A stretch of 64,000 nucleotides of DNA from JAJXWB01 sp036796555 (GTDB lineage: Bacteria > Pseudomonadota > Alphaproteobacteria > Rhizobiales > Beijerinckiaceae). Position numbers and translations under genes: made by a program. The stretch spans positions 1 to 64,000 of the forward strand of contig DAIRCS010000003.1 in the NCBI GenBank assembly GCA_036796555.1. The letters run 5' to 3'. Position 1 is the stretch's first letter; each line of letters opens with the position of its first letter. Under the pieces are notes generated by a model. It had not been told where the DNA came from. It did no database searches and saw nothing but the letters and a program-made list of their open reading frames with translations. Positions 16,526 through 25,507 of this stretch are shown here, piece by piece.

Positions 16526-16666
16526 GAGGAGGAGACCGTTCCGCTTGCCGCATCCGGCGGCCGCCCGCATAACCCTATCAACTCTTTCTATAACCGCCAC
16601 CCCGCGCCTCTTTGCTAGCTTTCGTTCGGGAGGACCGCATCTCACGCGGTCGCGAGAGCGCAAGGC

Positions 16667-17554
16667 ATGAAGCTTCTGACATTCTCCGATGCGGCGGGCG
16701 CCAGGATCGGGCTCCTGGAAGACGACGAAACGATCGTGGATCTCTCGGTCGCCGCGCCGCGGCTGCCGCGAGACATGCTGTCCTTTCTGGAAGGCGGCGA
16801 AGCCCTGATGAACGCCGCGCGCGCGGCGTCCGGCTCCGCCGCGGGCCGTCTGCGGCGCCCGGACGTCACGATCGAAAGTCCCCTGCGCCGGCCTCCGAAA
16901 ATCCTCGCGACCGGCATGAACTACAGCGATCACCTGATCGAGGTCAGCGGCCCCGACGCCAAGCCGCCCGAGCGCCCGGTGTTCTTCAACAAGCAATCGA
17001 CGTCGGCGCGGGCGCCATACGCTTCAATCATGCTACCGCCCGAATCCGAGCAGCTGGACTATGAGGCGGAGCTCGCGATCGTGATCGGCCGCCGCTGTCG
17101 CCGCGTCCGCGCGGCCGATGCGCATCGGGTGATCGCGGGATACACAATTCTCAACGATGTCTCCGTGCGCGACTGGCAGCGCATGGCGTCGACGACCACG
17201 ATGGGCAAGTCATGGGACACCCATTGCCCGATGGGGCCCGCGATCGTGACGGCGGACGAGATTCCCGACCCCGTCGAGCTGGACATCAGGACGTTCGTCA
17301 ACGGCGAGCTTCGCCAGTCCTCGAACACGCGCAACCTGATCTTCGACTGCCGAAAGCTCATTGAAGCACTGTCGACGGTCTTCACGCTCGAGCCGGGCGA
17401 TGTGATCGCGACGGGCACGCCGGGCGGCGTCGCCGCGTTCCGGCCGCAGAAGGACTGGCTGAAGGCCGACGACGTCGTGCGGGTGGAGATCGAGCGCATC
17501 GGTCATATCGAGGCGCGCATCGAGCCGGATTCGATCGGGTCGTTCATCCAGTGA
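16667..17554 (+). CDS. Fumarylacetoacetate hydrolase family protein
   Basis: A 295-residue FAH-superfamily hydrolase/decarboxylase. The characteristic core is present: KILATGMNYSDHL, PVFFNKQSTSARAPY, the metal-ligand segment DYEAELAIVIG, the aspartate in NDVSVRDWQ, and IATGTPGGVAAF. It cleaves or isomerises oxo-acids such as ring-fission products of aromatic degradation. It is the first gene of a set with an extradiol-dioxygenase-like protein and a flavoprotein hydroxylase, which favours action on a meta-cleavage product. Start ATG at 16667 follows AAGG. Confidence 0.9.
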   Translation: MKLLTFSDAAGARIGLLEDDETIVDLSVAAPRLPRDMLSFLEGGEALMNAARAASGSAAGRLRRPDVTIESPLRRPPKILATGMNYSDHLIEVSGPDAKPPERPVFFNKQSTSARAPYASIMLPPESEQLDYEAELAIVIGRRCRRVRAADAHRVIAGYTILNDVSVRDWQRMASTTTMGKSWDTHCPMGPAIVTADEIPDPVELDIRTFVNGELRQSSNTRNLIFDCRKLIEALSTVFTLEPGDVIATGTPGGVAAFRPQKDWLKADDVVRVEIERIGHIEARIEPDSIGSFIQ

Positions 17555-17583
17555 GATGGAACGGGACACAAGGGAGAGAAACG

Positions 17584-18153
17584 ATGGAGAGGCGCGATCA
17601 CACAGACCGGAGCGCTCCGGATCGCATGGCCCATGTCGTCTTTCGAACCGCGGACAAGCGCGCGCTGCTGGACTGGTACTGCAAGGTGCTCGATGGCCAT
17701 ATGGTCTTCGAAAACGATTTCATCGGTTTCCTGACCTACGACGACGAGCACCACCGCATCGCGGCCATTCAGGCGCCGGGCCTCGTGCGCAACAGCGCGA
17801 GCTCCGCCGGGCTCCATCATATCGCTTTCACCTATGGCTCGTTGCGGCGACTGCTGGCGAACTACGAACGCCTCCGGGACGCCGGCATCGCGCCATCGCA
17901 TTGCGTCAACCACGGTCCGACGACGTCGATGTATTACAAGGACCCCGACGGCAATCTCGTCGAATTGCAGATCGACAATTTCGCGACCAATGCGGAGACG
18001 GACGCCTGGATCCGTTCGCCGGAATTCGCCGAAAATCCGATCGGCGTCGATTTCGATCCCGAGACTCTGCTTGCGCGTTTCCGGAATGGCGAGCCGGAAT
18101 CCGATCTGAAGAAGCGTCCGAATATCGGGCCTCGCGGGCTACCGGCGCGTTGA
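17584..18153 (+). CDS. VOC family protein, small extradiol-dioxygenase-like
   Basis: A 189-residue protein of the vicinal-oxygen-chelate fold. The likely metal ligands are His in MAHVVFRTAD (about residue 17), His in LHHIAFTYG, and Glu in GNLVELQIDN after the PDGN turn. Tyrosine in MYYKDPDG fits the active-site position of type I extradiol dioxygenases. It is about two thirds the length of two-domain enzymes such as BphC (about 290), so it would be a one-domain catecholic dioxygenase or isomerase. ATG at 17584 follows AAGGGAGAGAAACG. The next gene starts 8 bases after its stop. Confidence 0.85.
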   Translation: MERRDHTDRSAPDRMAHVVFRTADKRALLDWYCKVLDGHMVFENDFIGFLTYDDEHHRIAAIQAPGLVRNSASSAGLHHIAFTYGSLRRLLANYERLRDAGIAPSHCVNHGPTTSMYYKDPDGNLVELQIDNFATNAETDAWIRSPEFAENPIGVDFDPETLLARFRNGEPESDLKKRPNIGPRGLPAR

Positions 18154-18161
18154 GCGTGGCG

Positions 18162-18575
18162 ATGCGCTTCGGCCTCGATGACGACCGGGCCTGCAGGATC
18201 ATGCAGTGCCTCGCCGAATGGGCGTGGCTTGTGGATCACGGCGCCGCCGGGGACGCGGTGCGGCTCTACGCGCCGAACGCGGCGCAGGAGATCGCCGGCG
18301 TTCGCGCGGAAGGCGTCGCGGCGATCGGCGCCGCGCTGCGCAGGCGCGCGGCGATGACGCAGAGGACCAGCCGTCACGTCATCTCGAATTTCCGGTTGAC
18401 GCAACTGACCAGGAACGAGGCGACGGCCGCCTGGATATTGACGCTCTATCGCTCGGACACAGAGAAACTCGATCCCGTCCCGCTGCTCGTCGCCGATGTC
18501 GATGACCGGTTCGTGGCGGCCGACGGGGCCTGGCGGATAGTGGAGCGCAAGGTCAAGCCGATCTTCGAGCGGTGA
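18162..18575 (+). CDS. SnoaL/NTF2-like protein
   Basis: A 137-residue protein with the alpha+beta-barrel pattern of the SnoaL/NTF2 superfamily: an N-terminal helix region (CRIMQCLAEWAWLVDHGAAG), then LYAPNAAQEI, then RTSRHVISNFRL, then a C-terminal WRIVERKVKPIF strand. Such proteins act as small isomerases or hydrolases, or as the beta subunit of ring-hydroxylating dioxygenases. A GTG at 18156 is an alternative start. It lies inside the meta-cleavage-like gene set, so it may process an intermediate. Substrate unknown. Confidence 0.72.
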   Translation: MRFGLDDDRACRIMQCLAEWAWLVDHGAAGDAVRLYAPNAAQEIAGVRAEGVAAIGAALRRRAAMTQRTSRHVISNFRLTQLTRNEATAAWILTLYRSDTEKLDPVPLLVADVDDRFVAADGAWRIVERKVKPIFER

Positions 18576-18609
18576 TCGACGACAAAGAGAGAAAAAAGGG
18601 AGTAACGCC

Positions 18610-19821
18610 ATGAAAGGAACTGCGAAGGCGGCGTTGATCGCCACCGCGCTCATGAGCCTGTCTTCGGGCCTCGGGGCGGCCGAATACGGGCCGGGCGCCA
18701 GCGACGCGGAAATAATCGTGGGGAACATCGTCCCCTACAGCGGGCCGTTGTCGCTGGTCTCGACGATCGGCAAGACACAGGCGGCCTTCTTCCGGATGAT
18801 CAACGAACAGGGCGGAATCAACGGCCGCAAGATCCGCTACCTGTCCTACGACGACGCCTATTCCCCGCCCAAGACGGTGGAGCAGGCCCGCAAGCTCGTC
18901 GAAAACGACGATGCGGCGATCGTCTTCGCGACGGCGGGCACGCCGACCAACGCCGCCATAGCGCCCTATCTGAACGGCAAGAAGGTTCCCCAGCTCTTCC
19001 TGTCGTCGGGGGATTCCCGCTTCAACGATCCCGAGCGCTGGCCGTGGACGATGGCCTGGTTTCCTCAGGCGGAGCTGGAGGGACGCCTCTACGCCAAATA
19101 TATCCTCGCCGCCAATCCGTCGGCGAAGATCGCGATCCTCTTTCAGAAGGACGATTTCGGAAAGAACATCGTGAAGGGCCTGCGCGACGGGCTGGGGCCG
19201 AAGGCGGACATGATCGTGGCCGAGGCGGGATACGAGCCGACCGACCCCACCGTCGACTCGCAGATCGCGCTGCTGAGGCAATCAGGCGCCGACGCCTTCA
19301 TGAACTTCTCGACGCCGCGAACGGCGGCGCAGGCGATCCGGCGCATCGCCGAGACCGGCTGGAAGCCGTCGATTCACATTCTGGCCTTCGCATCCATCTC
19401 CGTGGGCGGCGTATTGAAGCCCGCCGGCCTCGAAAACTCGACCGGCATCGTCTCCGCCAATTTCCTCAAGGATCCCACCGACCCGGCCTGGGCCGACGAT
19501 CCCGGCGTGAAGACGTGGCGCGCGTTCATGGCCAAATATTATCCCGAAGGCGACCTGAGCAATGCGTTCTTCTCGTCCTACGCCTACAGCGTCGCGCAGA
19601 GCCTCGTGCAGGTTCTCAAGCAGTCCGGAGACAAGCTCACGCGCGAGAACATCATGGACCAGGCGCGCCGCCTGCAGATGACCCGCTACGACATGCTGCT
19701 TCCGGGCATAGAGGTGACGACGGGTCCCGGCGACTACAGCCCCATCAAGCAGATGAGAATGATGCGGTTCGATGGGGCGCGCTGGATCTATTTCGGGGAA
19801 ATCCTGTCCGGAGGAAAATAG
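18610..19821 (+). CDS. ABC transporter substrate-binding protein, Leu/Ile/Val family
   Basis: A 403-residue periplasmic protein of the LivJ/HmgX-type family. A Sec signal peptide (MKGTAKAALIATALMSLSSG) ends near residue 23. The body has IVGNIVPYSGPLS, INEQGGINGRKIRYLSYDDA, PKTVEQARKLVENDDA and VAEAGYEPTDPTVDSQIALL. Related binding proteins carry aromatic acids and amides. No permease or ATPase of the Liv type is present in the window, so it is an orphan relying on transporter parts encoded elsewhere. It is 34 bases after the SnoaL-like gene. Confidence 0.88.
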   Translation: MKGTAKAALIATALMSLSSGLGAAEYGPGASDAEIIVGNIVPYSGPLSLVSTIGKTQAAFFRMINEQGGINGRKIRYLSYDDAYSPPKTVEQARKLVENDDAAIVFATAGTPTNAAIAPYLNGKKVPQLFLSSGDSRFNDPERWPWTMAWFPQAELEGRLYAKYILAANPSAKIAILFQKDDFGKNIVKGLRDGLGPKADMIVAEAGYEPTDPTVDSQIALLRQSGADAFMNFSTPRTAAQAIRRIAETGWKPSIHILAFASISVGGVLKPAGLENSTGIVSANFLKDPTDPAWADDPGVKTWRAFMAKYYPEGDLSNAFFSSYAYSVAQSLVQVLKQSGDKLTRENIMDQARRLQMTRYDMLLPGIEVTTGPGDYSPIKQMRMMRFDGARWIYFGEILSGGK

Positions 19822-19823
19822 CG

Positions 19824-21479
19824 ATGCACCCCAGCGCGGAGGTCGGCGGCCCGGGAGGGAATGCGCGCCCCGGGAGCCGGCCCGACATACCGGCGCTGAT
19901 TGTCGGCGGCGGTCCGGTCGGGTTGGTCATGGCGCTGCTGCTGGCCCGGCAGGGCGTTCGCTCGATCGTCGTCGAACGCCGATCGCCGCGCCTCGACAGC
20001 GCGCCCAAGGCGCATGTCCTCAATCCGCGCTCCCTGGAGATCCTGCGCGCGCTCGGCATGGACATCGAGGCGATGCGGGCGCTGGCGCCGCCCAGGGAAG
20101 ACCAGCTTTGGTCGCGGTTCATGACCGTGCTGTCGGGGATCGAGCTCGGGCGGATCGCGCTCGACGCGTCGGAAGAGGACGCGTTGAAAATGTCCCCGAC
20201 GCCTCTGCTCAACCTAGCGCAGCCAAAATTCGAGGCGCTTCTCCGCGACGCCGTGCGCGCGAGCGGCGCCATCGAATTGCGGACGGATCAGAAGTTCCTG
20301 TCCTGCGCGATGGACGAGGCCGGCGTCTCGACGACGATCGAGGCCGGCGGCGCGACCTATGCGATCCACAGCGAATTTCTCATCGCAGCCGACGGCGCCA
20401 ACAGCGCCGTGCGCGATTTCCTGGGCGTGCCGATGGACGGCCAGCCCGCCGTGCGTCCGCGCGTCACGATCCATTTCGAGGCCGACCTACGATCCGTCGT
20501 CCGCGACCGGCCCGCCGTCCTCTACTGGATACTCGACCCCTCCGCCGCCGGAACGTTCATCGCCTACGACATTGAGAAGACCTGGGTCTATACGCCGCGG
20601 GTCCTGCCCGAGACATTCGACCGCGATGTGTACGCGGACGAATATTGCGCCGGCCTCGTGCGCAGGGCCGTGGGGCCGTGCGACGTCGATCTGAGGATCA
20701 GGCACGTCGTGCCGTGGATGATGGCGGCGCAGGTCGCGACCGCCTATCGGTCAGGCCGCTGCTTTCTCGTCGGCGACGCCGCGCATCGCTTCCCGCCGAC
20801 GGGCGGCCTCGGGCTCAATACGGGCATTCAGGACGCGCACAATCTCGCGTGGAAAATGGCGTTCCTTCTGCGCGGCGCGGCGTCCGATGACATTCTGGAC
20901 AGCTACGATGGGGAAAGGCGGCCTGTGGCGATCATCAACACGCGCCAGAGCCTGAAGAATTCCGAACGCCTGCCGGAGCTGTTTCGGCTGGCGGCCGATG
21001 TGATCGAGGACGGCGCGGTGGACGACAGCGAACGCAAGCGGCTCGCCGCGGAGATTGCGACCCACCGCGAGCACTTCCACAGCCCGGGACTGCAATTGGG
21101 CTTTTCCTACGGCCCGCCGGTCCAGGGACCGGCCGACCCCACGCGCTACGATCCATCCTGGAGCCAGGGCGCGCGCCTGCCGCACGTGCCGATCGCGCGG
21201 TCAGGCCAACCGGTCTCGAGCCTGGACTTGCTCGATCCCACCCGTTTCACGCTGCTGGTTCCAAGCGCCGCCAGCCCGGACTGGACACGTCTGGCCGAGC
21301 GTTTCGACATAGCTCCGGTCGCGCTGGACAAAGCATGTTGGCCGGACGCCGCGCCCCGTGGACCGGTTCTCGTGCGGCCGGACGGGCACATAGCGTGGGC
21401 ATTCAACGATGACGACGCCGCGCGCGCATCCGACGCCCTGCAGCAGGCGCTCGGATGCTGGACAGATCGCCGGCGTTGA
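19824..21479 (+). CDS. FAD-dependent aromatic hydroxylase (PheA/TfdB family)
   Basis: A 551-residue class A flavoprotein monooxygenase. The FAD-binding GGGPVG (residues 28-33), the second motif in SEFLIAADGANSAVRDFLG, and GDAAHRFPPTGGLGLN (about residue 317) are all intact. It resembles phenol, 3-hydroxyphenylpropionate and 2,4-dichlorophenol hydroxylases and would add a hydroxyl to an aromatic ring, giving a catechol for the VOC dioxygenase upstream. ATG at 19824 follows GGAGGAAAATAGCG. The last codons and stop overlap the edge of an IS21 istB remnant, so the C-terminal tail may have been altered by that insertion. Confidence 0.9.
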   Translation: MHPSAEVGGPGGNARPGSRPDIPALIVGGGPVGLVMALLLARQGVRSIVVERRSPRLDSAPKAHVLNPRSLEILRALGMDIEAMRALAPPREDQLWSRFMTVLSGIELGRIALDASEEDALKMSPTPLLNLAQPKFEALLRDAVRASGAIELRTDQKFLSCAMDEAGVSTTIEAGGATYAIHSEFLIAADGANSAVRDFLGVPMDGQPAVRPRVTIHFEADLRSVVRDRPAVLYWILDPSAAGTFIAYDIEKTWVYTPRVLPETFDRDVYADEYCAGLVRRAVGPCDVDLRIRHVVPWMMAAQVATAYRSGRCFLVGDAAHRFPPTGGLGLNTGIQDAHNLAWKMAFLLRGAASDDILDSYDGERRPVAIINTRQSLKNSERLPELFRLAADVIEDGAVDDSERKRLAAEIATHREHFHSPGLQLGFSYGPPVQGPADPTRYDPSWSQGARLPHVPIARSGQPVSSLDLLDPTRFTLLVPSAASPDWTRLAERFDIAPVALDKACWPDAAPRGPVLVRPDGHIAWAFNDDDAARASDALQQALGCWTDRRR

Positions 21480-21726
21480 CCGCCTCCATGCCGAGAGCCA
21501 GATTCAAGCGCGTCTTGCCGGTGCCGGACGGCTCTATCAGATGACCTGCTTCTGCGCGATCGATGAGCTGCAGTTCGGCAAGCGCCACGATGCAGTTCCT
21601 GTCCAGCAAAGGCTGGAAGGCGAAATCGAAGCCTGTCGGCATCTTGACCGCCGACGGGCGCGCCGTCTGCAAGGCCAATTTGACGCGCCGGTTCTCGCGC
21701 GGCGTGACGTCGAGGACCTCAGGCGC
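21466..21726 (-). pseudogene. Decayed IS21-family istB fragment
   Basis: Translating the minus strand in this interval gives a stretch matching the IstB helper ATPase: RRVKLALQTARPSAVKMP, then FDFAFQPLLDRNCIVALAEL, then LIDRAEAGHLIEPSGTGKTR and LALGMEAVNAG. The usual Walker A GPPGTGKT is changed to EPSGTGKT. Upstream (EVLDVTPRENRR) still looks family-like. There is no complete gene, no IstA and no terminal repeats nearby. The fragment stops where it meets the 3' end of the flavoprotein hydroxylase gene. The remaining sequence to 22062 holds nothing recognisable. Confidence 0.65.
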
Positions 21727-22062
21727 CCGTGGCGTCTCCAGGTCGACGAGATTGCGTTTGGCGTGGAATTCGACCCCTCGGCTTCTTGAGGTCCTGGTCT
21801 CAAGGGAATGAGCGAACGGGTCATCGCGCTCGGAGGCGCTTTGAATCTTTCGAGTGCGACGACGGGGGGCGCTCTGATGATGGCCAACCTCCGCTTCCGA
21901 TCCAATTGACGATCGGGAATTTTTGGAAGCATTTTCGGGAAGCCGCCCGGCTGCCGCCTGCCAATCTCTTGGTTTTGCTGCTGCTAACGGGGGCGTCTCG
22001 TTAACCTCCACTTGGCCTTTCGTCCACTTGCGGCGAAAGGTCTTATTTTTTTCAGTGCCGAT

Positions 22063-24363
22063 ATGCGTAGCAAATTACTGATCCTCACTTTCTGCGGCGC
22101 CTCGATTTGCGCATGCCATGCGGCTGCCCAATCGGCTTCCGGCCCCGTCGTCACGCTCGAGGCGATCGAGGTGGTTCCCTCCTCGCCGCTGGCTGCGCCG
22201 GACACGGGCGCCGAGCGCGCCAAATATCCGGCCGGCGCGACGAGCGTCAGCGGCGACGATCTCGCCGCCGTCCGCCAGCCCGGTCTCGCGCAGGCGCTCG
22301 ACCGCCGCGCGCCTGGCGTCTCGATCGTGGACGTCACGGGCAATCCGTTCCAGCCGGAGGTCGACTATCGCGGTTTCTCCGCCTCGCCGGTCGTCGGCAC
22401 GCCGCAGGGGCTGGCGGTGTATCAGAACGGCGTGCGCATCAACGAGGCCTGGGGCGACGGCGTCAATTGGGACCTGATCCCCTCCGTCGCCATCGACCGC
22501 GCGACCATCCTCGGTCCCAATCCGGCGTTCGGTCTCAATGCGCTCGGCGGCGCCATCGTGCTCGACATGAAGAACGGCTTCACCTGGCAAGGGTTCGAGG
22601 TCGACGTGCGGGCCGGCGGCCGCGCGCGCGGTCAGGGATCAATCCAGTATGGCGTGAAGAGCGGCGACTGGGCCGGCTATTTCGCCCTCGAGGGCATCCG
22701 CGACAAGGGCGCGCGCTATTTCTCCGGATCGACCGTGCGCCGCTTCTACGGCGATATCGGCTATCGCGGCGATCGCGCGGAAATTCACGGAACGGTGGGG
22801 CTCGCCTTCAACAAGTTCGGCGCGTCCGGCCCCGCGCCGGTCGAAATGGTCGACGCCAACAAGGCCTCAGTCTTCACCACGCCGCAAACCACGCAGAATC
22901 AGCTCGGGCAATTCGCGCTCAACGGATCGTTCGACATTTCGCCGACCTGGAAGGCCAAGGCCAACGTCTACTACCGCTACTTCGACCAGAAGCATGTCGA
23001 CGGCAATACGACCGACTTCGACTCCTGCGGCGGCGCGACTCTCTGCGACGACGGGGGCAATCCGACCTCCATCCCCGACTTTCTGCCCGGCGCGCAATAT
23101 GGCGCGATCGACCGCACCTGGACCCGCTCGCGCTCGGTCGGCGCCAGCGCGCAGGCGACCAATACGGACCGCATTTTCAACCACGGCAACCGCCTGACCT
23201 TCGGCCTCAGCATCGATCGCGGCTGGACGGACTTCCGCGCCGACGAGGAGATCGGCGTGATCCAGACCGATTTTCGCGTCACCGGCCTCGGCTGGAGCGT
23301 GATCGAGCCGGCAAGCGGTATCGAGCCCGTCCACCTCAAGGCGCGCAACACCTATTACGGCGCCTTCGTGCAGGACGCGTTCGACATCACCGACCAGCTC
23401 ACGGTCACGGTCGGCGGCCGCTACAATCTCGCTAGGATCGCGCTGTTCGACCAGATCACGACGGCGCTGAACGGCGGCGGGACCTACGGCCGTTTCAATC
23501 CGACCGCCGGCGCGACCTTCAAGATTCTGCCGAACCTCTCGCTTTACGCCAATTATGCGGAGGCCAATCGGGCGCCGACGCCGCTCGAGCTCGGCTGCGC
23601 CGATCCGAACCGGCCCTGCATGATCGACAATTTCCTCGTGGCCGATCCGCCGCTCAAGCAGGTCGTCTCGCGCACGCTGGAATTCGGCGCGCGCGGCTCC
23701 TTCAAGCTGCCGGAACTGCTGCCGGGCAATTTCGACTGGTCGGCCGGCGTCTATCGCACGATCAACACGGACGACATTCTCAACGTGCCGAGCGCGATCA
23801 CCGGGCGCGGCTATTTCGTCAACGCCGGGCATACGCTGCGGCAGGGCGTCGAGACGAGCCTGTCCTACAAGGACGAGCGGCTTTCGGCCTATGTGAACTA
23901 CACCTACACCGACGCCACGTTCCGCGATGCGATCACGCTCGGGTCGCCCGCCAATCCGCTGGCGGTCACGCTCGGCGTGTCCTCCATTCTCGTCTCGCCG
24001 GGCTCGCACCTGCCCACGACGCCGCCGCACCGCATCAAGGCGGGGGTGGATTATGCGCTGACGCCGCAATGGAAGATCGGCGGCGACGTGACCTATACCG
24101 CGGGATCCTATCTGCGCGGCGACGAGATCAACCAGTTTCCCAAACTCTCGCCCTATGCGCTGGTGAACCTGCGCACGTCCTATCAGGTGACCAGGGAATT
24201 CCAGATCTACGGGATCGTCGAAAACGCGTTGAACGCGCGGCCGAAGACGTTCGGAACCTTCTTCGATCCGGGCGAGATCGCCTTCGTCAATTTCAGCGAC
24301 CCGCGCACGGTCTCCATCGCTCCGCCCGTCGCCGCATATATCGGCGCAAAATACAGGTTCTGA
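22063..24363 (+). CDS. TonB-dependent receptor
   Basis: A 766-residue outer-membrane receptor. A signal peptide (MRSKLLILTFCGASICACHA) ends near AAQ (about residue 23). The plug domain has the pattern VYQNGVRINEAWGDGVNWD and NPAFGLNALGGAIVLDMKNG; beta-barrel strands follow, ending in AYIGAKYRF with the terminal phenylalanine of outer-membrane proteins. Such receptors import siderophores, cobalamin, sugars or other ligands with energy from TonB. The ligand is not decided by the sequence. ATG at 22063 has only a weak ribosome site. It follows the istB remnant and may use its own promoter. Confidence 0.93.
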   Translation: MRSKLLILTFCGASICACHAAAQSASGPVVTLEAIEVVPSSPLAAPDTGAERAKYPAGATSVSGDDLAAVRQPGLAQALDRRAPGVSIVDVTGNPFQPEVDYRGFSASPVVGTPQGLAVYQNGVRINEAWGDGVNWDLIPSVAIDRATILGPNPAFGLNALGGAIVLDMKNGFTWQGFEVDVRAGGRARGQGSIQYGVKSGDWAGYFALEGIRDKGARYFSGSTVRRFYGDIGYRGDRAEIHGTVGLAFNKFGASGPAPVEMVDANKASVFTTPQTTQNQLGQFALNGSFDISPTWKAKANVYYRYFDQKHVDGNTTDFDSCGGATLCDDGGNPTSIPDFLPGAQYGAIDRTWTRSRSVGASAQATNTDRIFNHGNRLTFGLSIDRGWTDFRADEEIGVIQTDFRVTGLGWSVIEPASGIEPVHLKARNTYYGAFVQDAFDITDQLTVTVGGRYNLARIALFDQITTALNGGGTYGRFNPTAGATFKILPNLSLYANYAEANRAPTPLELGCADPNRPCMIDNFLVADPPLKQVVSRTLEFGARGSFKLPELLPGNFDWSAGVYRTINTDDILNVPSAITGRGYFVNAGHTLRQGVETSLSYKDERLSAYVNYTYTDATFRDAITLGSPANPLAVTLGVSSILVSPGSHLPTTPPHRIKAGVDYALTPQWKIGGDVTYTAGSYLRGDEINQFPKLSPYALVNLRTSYQVTREFQIYGIVENALNARPKTFGTFFDPGEIAFVNFSDPRTVSIAPPVAAYIGAKYRF

Positions 24364-24478
24364 ACGCAATTTCCCGGAAAGCCGGCCCGCGCCTCCAGCG
24401 TCCCGAAGCAGCCGTCGGGAGCGGCGGTTCGAGACGACAGCCGCAAGGGCAAGCGGCGGCGCGTCGTGCGTCTTCTAG

Positions 24479-25369
24479 CTAGGTCGTTCTCCGGTGCGCC
24501 TCTGCAATCAGCCATTCGCGAAACGCTCTCACCCCAGGGCGTTTCAGGGCATGCGGCGGACAGACGACATAATAGGCGAAGCTGGCGGGCAGACTCAATT
24601 CGAATGGCCGCACAAGACGACCGACGGAAAGCTCATCTGCAACCAATGCGCTTCGACCAAGTACGATGCCTTCGCCTCGAATTGCGGCCTGGATCGCATG
24701 ATCGGACGACAGGAACGTCGGGCCGCGGTGCGGATCAATCTTGTTGATTCCCGCGCGACGCAGCCACATTGCCCAATCGGCGGTAAACACGTCATGCAGA
24801 AGCGTGTGATGGGCAAGATCCGCAGGTATTCGCAACGAACGGCGGCCTCTGAGCAACGCCGGGCTGCAAACTGGAAAATGATCCTCCTTCATCAGTAACT
24901 CGGATGTAAGCCCGGAATACTGGCCTCCGCCACAACGAATGGCGATATCGATTCCGTCGCTCACGAAGTCGGCAAGATGCTCCGATGTCGCGACCCGCAC
25001 ATCGACGTCGGCATGCGCCCGCCTGAACCGATGCAACCTCGGCATCAGCCATCGAGCGGCGAACGAGTCGATCGTGCTGACGCTGACGATTCCGGAAAAT
25101 TGTCCAGTCGTCGTCAAGGTGGCCGCGGCGAGATGCTCTAAAATATCGCGCATCTCGGCCGCGAAGGACAAGCCGATCGGGGTCAGTCGAACCGAGCGCG
25201 TCCCCCGGATCATCAGTTGTACGCCGAGACTATCTTCCAGGTTGCGCACGGCGCGGCTGACCGCGCCGTGCGTGACGCCGAGTTCATCGGCCGCTTTGGA
25301 AAAACTCAGGTGGCGCGCCGCAGCTTCAAAGCTTGGAAGCGCATTGAGAGGCGGGAGACGGCGCGGCAT
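24479..25369 (-). CDS. LysR family transcriptional regulator, GcvA-like
   Basis: A 296-residue regulator starting MPRRLPPLNALPSFEAAAR, the hallmark N-terminus of GcvA-type LysR proteins. The helix-turn-helix is SFSKAADELGVTHGAVSRAV. The effector domain has SDGIDIAIRCGGGQYSGLTS. The ATG at 25369 is preferred over one at 25408 because family similarity starts there and because a perfect palindrome lies between them. It is divergent from the AhpD-like gene and probably controls it. Confidence 0.87.
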   Translation of the reverse strand: MPRRLPPLNALPSFEAAARHLSFSKAADELGVTHGAVSRAVRNLEDSLGVQLMIRGTRSVRLTPIGLSFAAEMRDILEHLAAATLTTTGQFSGIVSVSTIDSFAARWLMPRLHRFRRAHADVDVRVATSEHLADFVSDGIDIAIRCGGGQYSGLTSELLMKEDHFPVCSPALLRGRRSLRIPADLAHHTLLHDVFTADWAMWLRRAGINKIDPHRGPTFLSSDHAIQAAIRGEGIVLGRSALVADELSVGRLVRPFELSLPASFAYYVVCPPHALKRPGVRAFREWLIAEAHRRTT

Positions 25370-25380
25370 GGATGCGGTCA

Positions 25381-25403
25381 ATTTGTGAGGAATACTCACA
25401 AAT
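25381..25403. promoter_or_regulatory. Candidate LysR operator, perfect palindrome
   Basis: ATTTGTGAG and CTCACAAAT are perfect 9-base arms around the spacer GAATA. The T-N11-A pattern of LysR boxes is present. It begins 12 bases upstream of the regulator ATG and 105 bases upstream of the AhpD-like gene, so it fits autoregulation and control of the divergent gene. Confidence 0.6.
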
Positions 25404-25507
25404 AACATCCCATTTCTCGTTTGTCATGAGCCTCAACGACGCTCATCTAGTTTGACGGAGGGAGCCCGTGGCAAGGCCCCACTAGCTCGCTCGACAAGGA
25501 GGCGGCC

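Noticed and set aside
16556..16620. AT-rich stretch with imperfect direct repeats upstream of the LysR gene
   Set aside because: Repeats are short and no clear T-N11-A symmetric box emerged; not confident enough to call as an operator.
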